DNA of 64,000 bases, taken from Sphingomonas sp. ID1715 (GTDB taxonomy: Bacteria > Pseudomonadota > Alphaproteobacteria > Sphingomonadales > Sphingomonadaceae). Under the pieces are notes generated by a model. It did no database searches and was not told the origin of the DNA. It saw nothing but the letters and a program-made list of their open reading frames with translations. Positions 17,558-27,316 of the stretch are shown in pieces (positions within the stretch are counted from its first letter, which is position 1; the number at the start of each line of letters is the position of its first letter). Where the stretch lies: positions 1 to 64,000 of the forward strand of contig NZ_JABEPR010000007.1 in NCBI RefSeq assembly GCF_013044515.1, given 5' to 3'. The translations under genes and the position numbers were made by a program.

Positions 17558-19084
17558 ATGGGGGAGCCATCCGCCGCCCGCGACAGCGACATAGCGAGCC
17601 TTGCGAAGGGCGGGCGCACCAACTTTTTCGGCTTCCTGCTCCGGCTGCTCGCGCGGCTGCCCTTCCTGTTCATCGCTGGCCGGCTTTACGGTCCGGAGGC
17701 GCTCGGCCGCTTCGCCTATGCGATCCTGATCATCGAGTTCGCCGCGCAATTGGCGACACTGGGATTGAAGCGCGGCCTTGCCCAGCAGCTCGCCTCGGCC
17801 GAAAAGCGGCCGCATGTCTGCGTGGTCTGGGACGGGCTGCTCGTCGCCGGCGTCGCTTCCGCCATCGCCGCCGCGTTCCTGATTGCGGTGCCGCAGATCA
17901 TGTTCCCGAACAGCCAACTGAACGGGCTCGACCGGCTGCTACCGCTGACGATCTTCGCGCTCGCCTGGTCGGATGTGTCGCTCGCCGCGCTCGCCTATCG
18001 CCGTGACGTCGCCGCGACCGTGCGCGCCCGCGCCGTGGTCGAACCCTGGACGATCAGCATCGCCGCCGGCCTGCTCTATTTCTATTCGGCGCGAGACGGC
18101 CTGATCCTCGCCTATGTGCTGTCGCTGATCGCCGCGCTGATCGCATCGGTCTGGCCGCTGATCCGCAGCTATGGCTGGCCGCGCGGCTGGTCACCCCAGC
18201 CTGTCGCGCTGTTCCGCATCGCCCAGCGCAATGCGCCGCTCGCCGCCGCCGACGCGATCGAATGGGGCACCCGCAATGTCGACCGCGCCATTCTGGGCCT
18301 GTTCTTCCCGCCCTCGGTGGTCGGCATTTATTGGGTCGCGCAGCAGATCGTCACCCTGCCGCAAAAGCTCAAGACCAGCTTCGATCCGATCCTCGGCCCG
18401 GTGCTGACGCAGAGCCTTGCCGATGGCGACAAGGCCGCAGTGGCGGCGCAGGTGCGGCAGGTCGGCTTCTGGATCATCGCCGCTCAGGCCGGCATTGCCC
18501 TCGCGCTGACCATCCCGGGCGAAGCGGTGATGGGCCTCGCCGGGCCGCAATTCGTCGCCGGCACCGGCGCGCTCGCCTTTCTGATGATCGCCGAAGTGGT
18601 CGCGGCGACCGCGGTCGTGTCCGAGTCGGCGCTGGTTTATGTCGCTCGCCACCGCAACATGATGATCTCGCTCGCCACGATCCTGTTGCAGGTCATGCTG
18701 AGCTTCGTGCTGATCGTCGCCCTGCGCCGCGCCGGCCTGCCGCAGAATGTTCAGGCGGTCGGCCCGGCCATGGCGTTGCCGATCGCGCTCGGCTTTGCGG
18801 CGGTCACCAAAGCACGGCTGCTGTCCGGCCTGCTCGGCGCGCCGGTGTCGCCCTGGCGGTGGGCGCTCGTCTGGGCAGCGGCCGTCGCCACGCTGGTTGG
18901 GTTCGTCGCGACCAGCATTCCGGAATGGAGCGAGCTGCTGATTGGCATGCCCGCAATCCTGGTCAGCTATGGCTGGGTGATCTGGAGACGCGGCTTCACC
19001 GCTGAAGACCGGGTGCTGTTCAGGCGCAGTCGCGGGGAGGAGCCCAGCATCCCGGCACCGGGAGAGACACGGCAGGATCGGTAG
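17558..19084 (+). CDS. Polysaccharide/lipid-sugar flippase (MOP superfamily, Wzx-like)
   Basis: 508 residues with about 12-14 membrane helices. The N-terminal core GRTNFFGFLLRLLARLPFL followed by GRLYGPEALGRFAYA is typical of oligosaccharide flippases of the polysaccharide biosynthesis (MOP) family. ATG at 17558 has AGAGG at about 6 nt; a GTG six bases earlier is possible. No glycosyltransferase genes are adjacent, so the cargo is unknown. A basic tail (RRSRGEE) is cytoplasmic. Confidence 0.82.
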   Translation: MGEPSAARDSDIASLAKGGRTNFFGFLLRLLARLPFLFIAGRLYGPEALGRFAYAILIIEFAAQLATLGLKRGLAQQLASAEKRPHVCVVWDGLLVAGVASAIAAAFLIAVPQIMFPNSQLNGLDRLLPLTIFALAWSDVSLAALAYRRDVAATVRARAVVEPWTISIAAGLLYFYSARDGLILAYVLSLIAALIASVWPLIRSYGWPRGWSPQPVALFRIAQRNAPLAAADAIEWGTRNVDRAILGLFFPPSVVGIYWVAQQIVTLPQKLKTSFDPILGPVLTQSLADGDKAAVAAQVRQVGFWIIAAQAGIALALTIPGEAVMGLAGPQFVAGTGALAFLMIAEVVAATAVVSESALVYVARHRNMMISLATILLQVMLSFVLIVALRRAGLPQNVQAVGPAMALPIALGFAAVTKARLLSGLLGAPVSPWRWALVWAAAVATLVGFVATSIPEWSELLIGMPAILVSYGWVIWRRGFTAEDRVLFRRSRGEEPSIPAPGETRQDR

Positions 19085-19092
19085 AACACTAC

Positions 19093-19155
19093 TCGTTCCG
19101 TTTGCTTCGAGCGAAGTCGAGAAGCGTATCTCGACTTCGCTCGATACGAACGGGA
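19093..19155. repeat. Palindromic element family B, copy B1
   Basis: A hairpin built from TCGAGCGAAGTCGAGA and its complement TCTCGACTTCGCTCGA around a short AGCGTA loop, with CGTTCCG/CGAACGG-like outer ends. It lies between the convergent flippase and purH stops, so it may serve as a bidirectional terminator. A near-identical copy is B2 at 36067-36121. Confidence 0.85.
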
Positions 19156-19159
19156 ATGA

Positions 19160-20731
19160 CTAGTGCCGGAAGTGGCGCATGCCCGTGAAGACCATCGCCA
19201 GCCCGGCCTCATCGGCGGCGGCGATCACCTCTTCGTCGCGGATGGAGCCGCCCGGCTGGATCACGGCCGTCGCGCCTGCCTCCACTGCGGCGAGCAAACC
19301 GTCGGCAAAGGGGAAGAAGGCGTCCGACGCCACGGCAGAGCCGATCGTGCGCGGCTGAGCCCAGCCCGCCTTCTCCGCCGCGTCCTTCGCCTTCCACGCG
19401 GCGATGCGCGCGGATTCCAGGCGGTTCATCTGCCCCGCGCCGATGCCTGCCGTGGCACCGTCCTTGGCATAGACGATCGCGTTCGACTTGACGTGCTTGG
19501 CGACGGTCCAGGCGAACAGGCAGTCGGCGAGCTCCTGTTCGGTCGGCTGGCGCCTGGTGACGACCTTCAGCTCGTCGGGGGCGACGGAGCCATTGTCGCG
19601 CGACTGGAGCAGCATGCCGCCGGCGATCGACTTCATCAGCAAACCGGGCCGCCGCGGGTCGGCGAACTCCCCGCACAGGAGCAGCCGCAGATTCTTCTTG
19701 CGCGCGAACACGGCGCGTGCGGCCTCGTCCGCATCCGGCGCGACCACGACTTCAGTGAAGATCTCCGCAATGGCTTCCGCCGTGGCGCCGTCGAGCGGCC
19801 GGTTGCAGGCGATGATTCCGCCGAACGCCGACACGGTATCGCACGCGAACGCCGCCTTGTAGGCGTCGAGCAAGGTGCCTGCGCTGGCCACACCACACGG
19901 ATTGGCGTGCTTGACGATGACGACGCTTGGGCCCGCGTCCTTGAATTCGGCGACCAGCTCCAGGGCCGCATCGGCGTCGTTATAGTTGTTGTAGCTGAGC
20001 TCCTTGCCCTGCACCTGCTCGGCCTGCGCAATGCCGCGCGTCGCCGGACCCGCAGGCACGTAGAGCGCCGCCTTCTGGTGCGGGTTCTCGCCGTAGCGCA
20101 ACTCCTGCGCCAGCCGCACCGGAATGGCGACCGTCTCGGGGAAAAGCTGCTGCTGGTCGGCAAAGGCGAACCAGGAGGCGATCGTCGCGTCATATTGCGC
20201 GGTCAGCGCGAACGCCTTGGCGGCGAGCCGCTTGCGCTCTTCCACGGTCGTGGAACCCTTCGCCACCAGCGCATAATCGGCCGGATCGGTGACGATGGCG
20301 ACGAAGGCGTGGTTCTTCGCTGCCGAGCGCACCATCGAAGGGCCGCCAATGTCGATATTCTCGATCACCTCCGCGCGCTCGGCGCCGCGGGTGACCGTCT
20401 GGGCGAACGGGTAGAGATTGACGACGACCAGGTCGATGGCGCCGATGTCGTGCGCCTCCATGGCTGCGACATGTTCCGCATCGTCGCGCACGGCGAGCAG
20501 GCCGCCATGGACCTTGGGATGCAGCGTCTTCACCCGCCCGTCCATCATCTCCGGAAAGCCGGTCAGGTCGGAAATGTCGCGCACGCTGAGCCCGGCGTCC
20601 CGCAGTGCCTTGGCGGTGCCGCCGGTCGACACCAGCTCCACGCTCTTGTCGGCCAGCGCCCGGCCAAGTTCAACCAGGCCGGTCTTGTCGGAAACGGAAA
20701 GCAGCGCGCGGCGAATGGCGATGTCGGTCAT
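19160..20731 (-). CDS. purH: Bifunctional AICAR formyltransferase/IMP cyclohydrolase
   Basis: 523 residues (E. coli 529). The N-terminal MGS-like IMP cyclohydrolase domain has [18 protein letters not shown] and [27 protein letters not shown] follows. The C-terminal AICAR transformylase domain begins near residue 200 with [14 protein letters not shown] and KHANPCG. It catalyses the last two steps of purine synthesis. ATG at 20731 has AGGAAGAGCC upstream. Confidence 0.97.
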   Translation of the reverse strand: MTDIAIRRALLSVSDKTGLVELGRALADKSVELVSTGGTAKALRDAGLSVRDISDLTGFPEMMDGRVKTLHPKVHGGLLAVRDDAEHVAAMEAHDIGAIDLVVVNLYPFAQTVTRGAERAEVIENIDIGGPSMVRSAAKNHAFVAIVTDPADYALVAKGSTTVEERKRLAAKAFALTAQYDATIASWFAFADQQQLFPETVAIPVRLAQELRYGENPHQKAALYVPAGPATRGIAQAEQVQGKELSYNNYNDADAALELVAEFKDAGPSVVIVKHANPCGVASAGTLLDAYKAAFACDTVSAFGGIIACNRPLDGATAEAIAEIFTEVVVAPDADEAARAVFARKKNLRLLLCGEFADPRRPGLLMKSIAGGMLLQSRDNGSVAPDELKVVTRRQPTEQELADCLFAWTVAKHVKSNAIVYAKDGATAGIGAGQMNRLESARIAAWKAKDAAEKAGWAQPRTIGSAVASDAFFPFADGLLAAVEAGATAVIQPGGSIRDEEVIAAADEAGLAMVFTGMRHFRH

Positions 20732-20827
20732 GGCTCTTCCTGGAATGGCGTGCGCTCCCTTAGCGGTTCGGACGGGCTTGTCGAAGCCCGCTCTTGCGGT
20801 GGGCGAGCGGCGCGCTAGGCGGGCGGC

Positions 20828-21379
20828 ATGTTCGCTTTGCTTGTCCTGTCTCTCGCGCTCGCCATGGACGCCTTCGCGGTGTCGCTGGTGCGGGGCGCCG
20901 TCGGGCAGAAGCGGACCGCGCATGCGATCGAGCTTGGGCTGGCCTTCGGGCTAGCTCAAGGCCTGATGCCGCTGCTCGGCTGGGGCCTGGGCCTCGTGTT
21001 CAGCGACACGTTCGAGCGCTATGATCACTGGATCGCTTTTGTGCTGCTGTCCGTACTCGGCGCGCGCATGCTGCTAGAGGCGGGCGGCGACGACCAAGCC
21101 CATCCGGTCGGCAGCCATGGCCGCCTGCTGGGCCTGATGGTCTCCGCGTTCGCAACGAGCGTCGATGCCGCGGCGGCGGGGCTGACCCTGCCGTTGCTGG
21201 GCTCGGGTATTCCGGTCGCGTGCCTGACCATCGGCGTCACGACCGGCCTGTTGTGCACCGCCGGTTACCTGGTCGGTTCGCGCGCATCCGCCAAGCTGGG
21301 CCGCGCCGCGGAGCTATTCGGCGGCATCGTCCTGATCGTGCTGGGGATCAAGATCCTAACCCAGCACCTGATGGCCTAG
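20828..21379 (+). CDS. mntP: MntP-type manganese efflux pump
   Basis: 183 residues, six membrane helices in two three-helix repeats. The signature [15 protein letters not shown] carries the conserved Asp, followed by [13 protein letters not shown]; the second repeat has [15 protein letters not shown]. It exports Mn2+ across the inner membrane. A mntP-type riboswitch was looked for in the 96-bp upstream gap and not seen. Its TAG stop shares CTAG with the convergent heparinase-like gene. Confidence 0.88.
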   Translation: MFALLVLSLALAMDAFAVSLVRGAVGQKRTAHAIELGLAFGLAQGLMPLLGWGLGLVFSDTFERYDHWIAFVLLSVLGARMLLEAGGDDQAHPVGSHGRLLGLMVSAFATSVDAAAAGLTLPLLGSGIPVACLTIGVTTGLLCTAGYLVGSRASAKLGRAAELFGGIVLIVLGIKILTQHLMA

Positions 21380-23103
21380 CCGGCGCGCTTGAGCAGCCAG
21401 GCGACGCTAGCGCCCCCTGCGGGCGACTCGCCGGATACGACCAGCTGCTGAGTCTCCCGCGGACGGCCGCTCGCATCGACCCACAGGCTTTCCTCGACGG
21501 TCAGCGCGGCGCCCTTGCAGCGGAACTGCCAGAGCGGGCCGCCATCGACGCGCAGCAACGCGCCCAGATTGTCGGCGGTCAGCGTGACCTCGACTTCGGG
21601 GGCGAGGTGGAAGCGGATCGCGAATCCCGGCGTTGCCTTCCGCCGCCCGGATGGGAGCAGCATGTCCTCGCCGGTCAGCTGCCGACCGTCGACGCTCAGC
21701 GCCAGCTGGCGGCGATGGAGCAGGCCGAAGCGGCGGACATAGCCGTCATGGCTCGCCTCGATCCGGCTGCCGCCTTCCAGTTCCTGACGGTCGATCGCGA
21801 CTTCCGCCACGCCGCGGCCGAGGCTGCCGTCGGCCAGAATGGCGGTCGAGTTGGCGTCGTTGACGATCAGGGTCGAATGGGCCGCCGTTGCGCGCAGTGC
21901 CTGGGCGAGCGCGGACGGCAGGTACGCGCCTTCATGCCGCGCCCCGCCGCAGCTGACGATCAGCCGGTGCGGTCCATCGGACATTTCGAAGGCCAGGGTC
22001 GATGCGCAGCCGCCCTTCGCCAGGCGCGAGGCGGGGGGCGGGGCGGCGTCGACCGTCACCACCGTGCCGCCGCCGGCGAGCCGCTGATAACCCCAGTCGC
22101 GTGCCTGGCGCAGCGGCCGGGCGCGCACCTGCGATGCTTCGACGACGGCCGCGATCCGCAGCTGGTCCAGCGGCAGCCCGCCCTGCCAGCTGGCGAGCCC
22201 GCCATCGCCATGGGTGACGCCCAGCAGGGCGGGTATCGCGCGGGCGAGCACCGGCTCGATGGCGGGCAGCGGCTCTTCGCGGCGCGCTTCATAGGCGGCA
22301 CGCAACAGGCTCAGCAGCGCGATCGCCTCCACCAGCGTCGATGGCGAGCGGCAGGCGATGCCGCCGTCTTCGGTAAAGACGGTATTGAGCGCGCGCGTCA
22401 GGCCGGCCTCGGCATAGGCGCGGCGCGGTTCGCCGCCGGGAATGAGCAGGCCCGCGGCGATCAGCCCCGACCAGGCCGCGACCTTGCCGATCCCATCCGG
22501 CGCCTTGTCGGCGGCGCGATCCAGATGCCGCGCACCGCGTGCGAGCGTGTTCAGGACGGCCGAGCGATAGACCAGATCGCGGCTCGACAGGATCAACGGC
22601 GCATGCGCGGTCCAGTAGAGGATGCGCTTCCCCCACAGATCGGCGCGCCACGCCAGACCCTCGACTTTCTCGGCATGCGCCGAGAGCCAGCGGCTCATGA
22701 TCGCTTCGGCCACCGGCGCCGCCTGCTGGCGGGTCGCGGCGGTGGACAGGTCGCGCAGCCAGGCAAAGCTGTGCAGATACTCGATCAGCCCCGGCGAGCC
22801 CTGCAGCGTGCGGAAATCGAGCTCCCGGATCGCGATCTTCTCGCCGCGAAAGGAGATCACGCCGCGCAGCAGCAATTCGCCGGTCTTTGGGTCGCCAATG
22901 ACCGGATCGTCCGGCGCGGCGAGCAGCTTTAGCGGGAAGCGCCCCCGCAGCCGCAATTTGTGCAGCGGCGTGCGCCAGGTCAGCCGCTGCAGGCTCTCCG
23001 CCAGCCGCTGCGACAGCGATATGCCGCGGTCGGTGTCGACGCGGATGAGCCTCTTGCCCTGTTCGATGCCATCGGTCGGGTCGATCGGCTCGTGCTTGGT
23101 CAT
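21376..23103 (-). CDS. Heparinase II/III-family protein
   Basis: 575 residues with no signal peptide. The N-terminal alpha-helical toroid (about 100-330; SPGLIEYLHSFAWLRDLS) and the C-terminal heparinase II/III beta-sandwich domain (about 340-560; SHDGYVRRFGLLHRRQLAL) are both present. Such proteins are polysaccharide lyase relatives, but in alphaproteobacteria this cytoplasmic form next to rpe is a conserved neighbour of unknown activity. Its ATG shares one base with the rpe stop (TGATG), so it is translated from the rsmB-rpe transcript. Confidence 0.85.
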   Translation of the reverse strand: MTKHEPIDPTDGIEQGKRLIRVDTDRGISLSQRLAESLQRLTWRTPLHKLRLRGRFPLKLLAAPDDPVIGDPKTGELLLRGVISFRGEKIAIRELDFRTLQGSPGLIEYLHSFAWLRDLSTAATRQQAAPVAEAIMSRWLSAHAEKVEGLAWRADLWGKRILYWTAHAPLILSSRDLVYRSAVLNTLARGARHLDRAADKAPDGIGKVAAWSGLIAAGLLIPGGEPRRAYAEAGLTRALNTVFTEDGGIACRSPSTLVEAIALLSLLRAAYEARREEPLPAIEPVLARAIPALLGVTHGDGGLASWQGGLPLDQLRIAAVVEASQVRARPLRQARDWGYQRLAGGGTVVTVDAAPPPASRLAKGGCASTLAFEMSDGPHRLIVSCGGARHEGAYLPSALAQALRATAAHSTLIVNDANSTAILADGSLGRGVAEVAIDRQELEGGSRIEASHDGYVRRFGLLHRRQLALSVDGRQLTGEDMLLPSGRRKATPGFAIRFHLAPEVEVTLTADNLGALLRVDGGPLWQFRCKGAALTVEESLWVDASGRPRETQQLVVSGESPAGGASVAWLLKRAG

Positions 23104-23768
23104 CAGCCTCTCAATGCGCGGATGTTGTCGGCATAGGCGGCCGGGCCGCCCTTGAAGGTGGCGGTGCCGGCGACCAGTGCGTCGGCACCGGCAGCGATCG
23201 CCCGGGGAGCCGTGACGCGGTCGATGCCGCCATCGACTTCGAGGTCGATCGGCTTGCCCGATTTGTCAATCTGCTTGCGGATGGCCTCGATCTTGCGGAG
23301 CTGGCTGTCGATGAAGCTCTGCCCGCCAAAGCCGGGGTTTACGCTCATCACCAGTACGAGGTCGATGTCCTCCAGCACATAGTCGAGCATCTTGGCCGGC
23401 GTCGCCGGGTTGAGCGACACGCCGGCGCGTTTGCCGAGCGCCTTGATGCGCTGAATGGTGCGATGGAGATGCGGTCCCGCCTCCGGGTGCACGGTGATCG
23501 TGTCGGCGCCGGCTTCGGCAAAGGCGTCTAGATAGGCGTCGATCGGCGAGATCATCAAATGCACGTCGAAAGGCTTGGTCGTGTGCGGACGCAGTGCCTT
23601 CACGACCATCGGGCCGATCGTGATGTTCGGCACGAAGTGCCCGTCCATCACATCGACGTGGATCCAGTCGGCGCCCGCCGCGTCGATCGCGCGCACTTCC
23701 TCGCCCAGCCGCGCGAAATCGGCGGAGAGGATCGAGGGCGCAATGCGGACCGAATTCTGCATTGACAC
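23103..23768 (-). CDS. rpe: Ribulose-phosphate 3-epimerase
   Basis: About 221 residues, TIM barrel. Signatures: [31 protein letters not shown] and the phosphate-binding [10 protein letters not shown]; metal ligands His and Asp are intact. It interconverts ribulose-5-phosphate and xylulose-5-phosphate in the pentose phosphate pathway. The start may be GTG 23768 (AGG nearby) or ATG 23762. Middle gene of rsmB-rpe-heparinase-like. Confidence 0.95.
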   Translation of the reverse strand: MSMQNSVRIAPSILSADFARLGEEVRAIDAAGADWIHVDVMDGHFVPNITIGPMVVKALRPHTTKPFDVHLMISPIDAYLDAFAEAGADTITVHPEAGPHLHRTIQRIKALGKRAGVSLNPATPAKMLDYVLEDIDLVLVMSVNPGFGGQSFIDSQLRKIEAIRKQIDKSGKPIDLEVDGGIDRVTAPRAIAAGADALVAGTATFKGGPAAYADNIRALRG

Positions 23769-23826
23769 AAGACCTAGTGGGTCGCCGCGCGCCCGTGAAG
23801 CGCACGCGCCCGCTTATCCACAACGG

Positions 23827-25080
23827 CTAAGCCCGTTTGAACCGCGCGATGAAAAAACCGTCGGTCGCGCCCTTGTCCTGGAGCGTCGAAGGCAGGGTGC
23901 GGACATAGCCTTGTGGGTGGGGCACGATGCCGTTCGGCAGCTCGTCGGCGGCCACAGGGTTCAGGGTTAGGCCCTGGATGTGCGGCAGGTGCGCCTCCCC
24001 TTCCTCCGGCTCAAGCGAGCAGGTCGCGTAGACGAGCGTCCCGCCCGGCTTCAGCCATGTGGCGGCACGCTCCAGCATCGCCCTTTGCAGCTCCGCCATT
24101 TCGGCGATCTGCCGTGCCTTCACCCGGTGCAGCACATCCGGGTGGCGACGGAAGATGCCGGTCGCGCTGCAGGGCGCGTCGAGCAGGATCGCATCGGCCG
24201 GTTGTTCGGGCGTCCAGGCCATCACGTCCGCTTCCACGACATCTGCCGTGAGCTTGGTGCGCCCGAGATTCTCGCGCAGCCGCTCGAGACGCGGAGAAGA
24301 ACTGTCGACGGCGGTCACTTGCCAGCCGGCGGCCGCGAGCTGCAGCGTCTTGCCGCCCGGCGCAGCGCAGAGGTCGAGGACCTGGCGCCCATCGCCCGTT
24401 CCGAGCAGGCGCGCGGGGATCGATGCGGCGAGGTCCTGCACCCACCAATGGCCTTCGGTAAAGCCGGGCAGGTCGGTGATGCGGCTCTGCGCTTCGATGC
24501 GCGCGTGCTTGGGCGCGAGGTGCCGCCCCTCAGAGCGGCGTGCCTGTTCGTCGTCGGCAAAGCTCAGGTCGAGCGGGGGCGGCGCGGCCATGGCGGAACG
24601 GGCCGCATCGACCACGTCCCGGCCCCAATTCGCCAGCCAACGCTCTTCGACGGAACGCGGCAGGGTCGGCGGCGACGGCAGCGCAACCTTGCGGCGCATC
24701 AGCGCGCCGAAAACGCCATGCACCAGCCGGCGCGGGCCGCCATCGACCAGCGGCAATACGGTGCTGATCGCGGCATGCCCCGGCGTGCCGAGCGCCAGCG
24801 CCTGGACGAGCGCAATGCGGAGCGCGAACCGCGCCTTGGCGTCGGCGGGGAGTCGCTGCTGGGTCGCCGAGTCGATCAACGCGTCGAGATCCGCCAGCCG
24901 GCGCAAGGTCTCGGCGGCGATGGCGTGGGCAAGGCCGCGATCGGCCGGGGCAAGATCGCGCCCGGCACTCTCCAGCGCTGCCTCCAGCGGCAGTCCGCGG
25001 CGGAGCACGCCGTCGAGCAGGCGGAGCGCGGCGCGGCGCGCGTTCACGCCGACTTCGGATTGAGGACGGGGCGGCTTCAT
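23827..25080 (-). CDS. rsmB: RsmB-family 16S rRNA (cytosine-5) methyltransferase
   Basis: 417 residues: an N-terminal NusB-like RNA-binding domain (about 15-140) and a SAM-dependent RsmB/Nop2 methyltransferase domain with LDLCAAPGGKTLQL. Both catalytic cysteines are present, in DAPCSATG and ATCSLEPEEGE. It probably makes m5C967 of 16S rRNA. ATG 25080 (MKPPRPQSEVGVNARRAAL) is preferred over an upstream start. It diverges from the SDHAF4-like gene, a frequent neighbour in this group. Confidence 0.9.
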   Translation of the reverse strand: MKPPRPQSEVGVNARRAALRLLDGVLRRGLPLEAALESAGRDLAPADRGLAHAIAAETLRRLADLDALIDSATQQRLPADAKARFALRIALVQALALGTPGHAAISTVLPLVDGGPRRLVHGVFGALMRRKVALPSPPTLPRSVEERWLANWGRDVVDAARSAMAAPPPLDLSFADDEQARRSEGRHLAPKHARIEAQSRITDLPGFTEGHWWVQDLAASIPARLLGTGDGRQVLDLCAAPGGKTLQLAAAGWQVTAVDSSSPRLERLRENLGRTKLTADVVEADVMAWTPEQPADAILLDAPCSATGIFRRHPDVLHRVKARQIAEMAELQRAMLERAATWLKPGGTLVYATCSLEPEEGEAHLPHIQGLTLNPVAADELPNGIVPHPQGYVRTLPSTLQDKGATDGFFIARFKRA

Positions 25081-25136
25081 GCTTGTGCGGGCGGCGCTCT
25101 GCGCCCATCTGGGCTGCAGCACAAGGAGCCATGTCC

Positions 25137-25295
25137 ATGGGCCAGCGCCCCGCGCATGTGAAGCCGCCCGCCTATCTCAGCAAGAACCCGCCCGTGCCCA
25201 GGCCCGAGCAGGCGAAGGACTCGAGCGATCCGCTCGGCATCGACCCTACCCGCTATGGGGATTGGGAGCTGAAAGGAATCGCCGTCGATTTCTAG
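25137..25295 (+). CDS. DUF1674/SDHAF4-type succinate dehydrogenase assembly factor
   Basis: A 52-residue protein ending DPTRYGDWELKGIAVDF, the family's hallmark C-terminus; the middle has PPAYLSKNPPVPRPEQ. In mitochondria the SDHAF4 family binds flavinated SdhA and promotes complex II assembly; the bacterial homologue is presumed similar. ATG 25137 is placed 8 nt after AAGGAG; ATG 25131 is only 2 nt away and less likely. Its TAG overlaps the stop of the convergent protease in a shared CTAG. Confidence 0.85.
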   Translation: MGQRPAHVKPPAYLSKNPPVPRPEQAKDSSDPLGIDPTRYGDWELKGIAVDF

Positions 25296-25759
25296 TGCAG
25301 GATCATCTTGTCGCCGCTGATCTGGACCGCGTCGAGGCGGCGAAGGTAATTCTGGCCGAGCAGCGAGACATCCAGCCCCTCGAGCACGACGCCACCCACA
25401 TCGTCGCGCTTCTTCCCGTCCACGTCGATCGACTTGATATGGACCTCCTGGCCGATCGCATCGCCTGAGGCGGATCGACCCACCTTGGTGAACTCGGCCG
25501 GGTCGAAGGGCACCCCCGCGCGCGTCGCATCTTCCTTGGTCAGCGCAACGGTTTCGGCGCCGGTGTCCACGACGAACTGGACCGGCTGACCATTGACCTG
25601 CGCGGTGACGAAGAAGCTGCCGCTGCTGCTCCGTTCAAGCACGGTCTTGTGCGGCTTGTCGGACCGAACAGCGGCCGCCGACCCGCCAGGCTCGGCCGAC
25701 GGCCAGATCAAACCCAGGAAGACGCCGCAAAGGATCGCGGTAAGCAAAGGCAGGCGCAT
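25292..25759 (-). CDS. Retropepsin-like aspartic protease family protein
   Basis: 155 residues: an N-terminal signal/anchor helix (LLTAILCGVFLGLIW), a short linker, then a retropepsin fold with the active-site FVVDTGAETVALT (Asp about 66) and a hydrophobic LLGQNYLRRLD near the end. One catalytic Asp per chain implies a homodimer, as in viral proteases and the alphaproteobacterial TIGR02281 family. It probably faces the periplasm; substrate unknown. Confidence 0.85.
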   Translation of the reverse strand: MRLPLLTAILCGVFLGLIWPSAEPGGSAAAVRSDKPHKTVLERSSSGSFFVTAQVNGQPVQFVVDTGAETVALTKEDATRAGVPFDPAEFTKVGRSASGDAIGQEVHIKSIDVDGKKRDDVGGVVLEGLDVSLLGQNYLRRLDAVQISGDKMILH

Positions 25760-25807
25760 GCCACCGGTTTAGCCGAATGGCCTTGCACAATGCCTAACGC
25801 TTGCCGA

Positions 25808-26287
25808 TCAGCGGCAGCGCACCTGCCCACGTTGGACTTCGCGGCCCAGCGCGGCGCCCGCGGCACCGCCGATCAGCGTACCAAGAATGCTCGAGCGGCC
25901 GCCATCGATCGCGTTGCCAAGCAATGCGCCGACCGCGCCGCCGATGATCAGGCCGGTGGTGCCATCCGAGCGACGGCAATAATAGCGCCCGTCATTGCCG
26001 CGATAGATGCGGTCGTTCCGGGTTAGCGCGCGCTCGCGATAGTAGCGGCCGTCGCGGTAATAGCGGTCGGCGTAATAGACGCGTTGACCGGGTTCGAGCC
26101 GGTTCCAGTCATAGCGGCGCGCCTGCCGCCAGTCGCGCAGCGCCTGGCGCCGTTCGCGCTGCGCCTGACGCATGTCCTGCCGGTATTCGCGTTCGATCTG
26201 GCGCCGATTCTGCGCCTCGGCCGGAGCCGACACCAGCGTCGGAGCCGCGGTCGCCGCCATCATCAGGCCGATCAGGAACCTCTTCAT
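25808..26287 (-). CDS. Periplasmic glycine-zipper protein with an Arg/Tyr-rich linker
   Basis: 159 residues. The signal peptide (MKRFLIGLMMAATAAPTL, cleaved near AEA-QN) is followed by a highly basic Arg/Gln/Tyr-rich region (REYRQDMRQAQRERRQALR) and repeated DRYYRDGRYYRER motifs. It ends in the glycine-zipper pair TTGLIIGGAVGALLGNA and LGTLIGGAAGAALGREV. The core matches the shorter paralogue at 765-1067. ATG 26287 has GGAGG at 7 nt. Probably outer-envelope associated. Confidence 0.82.
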   Translation of the reverse strand: MKRFLIGLMMAATAAPTLVSAPAEAQNRRQIEREYRQDMRQAQRERRQALRDWRQARRYDWNRLEPGQRVYYADRYYRDGRYYRERALTRNDRIYRGNDGRYYCRRSDGTTGLIIGGAVGALLGNAIDGGRSSILGTLIGGAAGAALGREVQRGQVRCR

Positions 26288-26341
26288 CACTCTGCCTCCG
26301 TTCGGTGCGGGGGCTAAACGGGTCGAGGCGGCTCCGGTTGC

Positions 26342-27316
26342 CTATTCGGTGCGCAGGGGGCGCGCGAGCAGCGTGTCTATAACGACATCGACCTCGATCC
26401 TGCCTTCAAGCAGCGCGCAGACCGCGTCGACGACCGGCATGTCGACCCCCGCATCGCGCGCCGCCTGCTGCAGCACCGGCGCCGTGAATGCTCCTTCCGC
26501 GACCGTGCGCCGATCGGCGAGCAACTCCGCCGCGGCTCGCCCTTCGCCCAGGCCCTTGCCGAGCGAGAAGTTGCGTGAGCTGGTGGAGGAGCAGGTGAGC
26601 ACCAGGTCCCCCAGACCCGACAGGCCCGCCAGCGTCTCCGGCCGTGCGCCGCGCGCCATGCCGAATCGGGTCATTTCGGCAAAGCCGCGGCTGATCAGCG
26701 CCGCGCGCGCATTCTGGCCCAGGCCGCGCCCTTCGACCACGCCGCAGGCGATGGCGAGGACGTTCTTCACTGCACCGCCAATCTCGGCGCCGATCACATC
26801 GCGCGAGACATAGGGCCGGAAAAAGGGCCGGGCGAGCTGTGCTGCCAACGACCTGGCGAGCGTGTCGTCGGGGCAGGCGAGGGTGACGGCAGTCGGCAGG
26901 CCGGCCGCCACTTCATGGGCGAAGGTCGGCCCCGACAGCACCGCGATCGGTGCACGCGGCTGCACCTGCGCGGCGACTTCGGACATCAGCAGGCGCGTGC
27001 CAGCCTCGATGCCCTTCGCGCAGAGGATAAGCGGCGCGTCGCTGGCGGCCATCTGTTTCAGAACCGCGCGGAGATGCTGGGCGGGTGTGACCAGGAGCAG
27101 CATCGTGCAGCTGCCCAGTTCCTTCAGTGCGCCACTCGCCCTGATCGCCGGCGACAACTTTGTGCCGGGCAGGAACAGGCTGTTTTCGTGGCTCCGGTTG
27201 ATCGCCTCGACGACTTCAGGCTCGCGCGCCCAGAGCAGGACGTCTTCGCCGCCCGCCGCCACGACCTGCGCGAGCGCCGTGCCCCAGGCGCCGCCGCCGA
27301 CCACGCCGATCGTCAC
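26342..27316 (-). CDS. gpsA: Glycerol-3-phosphate dehydrogenase [NAD(P)+]
   Basis: 324 residues from GTG 27316, giving [19 protein letters not shown] with the GxGxxG nucleotide site at the very N-terminus. LILCAKGIE and the catalytic lysine region [16 protein letters not shown] are present. It makes sn-glycerol-3-phosphate for phospholipids. The start overlaps the tsaD stop by 4 nt (GTGA), so it is translationally coupled to tsaD. Confidence 0.95.
   Translation of the reverse strand: MTIGVVGGGAWGTALAQVVAAGGEDVLLWAREPEVVEAINRSHENSLFLPGTKLSPAIRASGALKELGSCTMLLLVTPAQHLRAVLKQMAASDAPLILCAKGIEAGTRLLMSEVAAQVQPRAPIAVLSGPTFAHEVAAGLPTAVTLACPDDTLARSLAAQLARPFFRPYVSRDVIGAEIGGAVKNVLAIACGVVEGRGLGQNARAALISRGFAEMTRFGMARGARPETLAGLSGLGDLVLTCSSTSSRNFSLGKGLGEGRAAAELLADRRTVAEGAFTAPVLQQAARDAGVDMPVVDAVCALLEGRIEVDVVIDTLLARPLRTE

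Noticed and set aside
16181-17917. 578-codon minus-strand frame opposite the antiporter and flippase genes
   Set aside because: It is antisense to a protein with clear CPA1 motifs and has no recognisable domain.
20732-20827. mntP (yybP-ykoY) manganese riboswitch upstream of the efflux pump
   Set aside because: The 96-bp gap lacks a recognisable paired-aptamer layout; only a short GGGCTTGTCGAAGCCC hairpin is visible.
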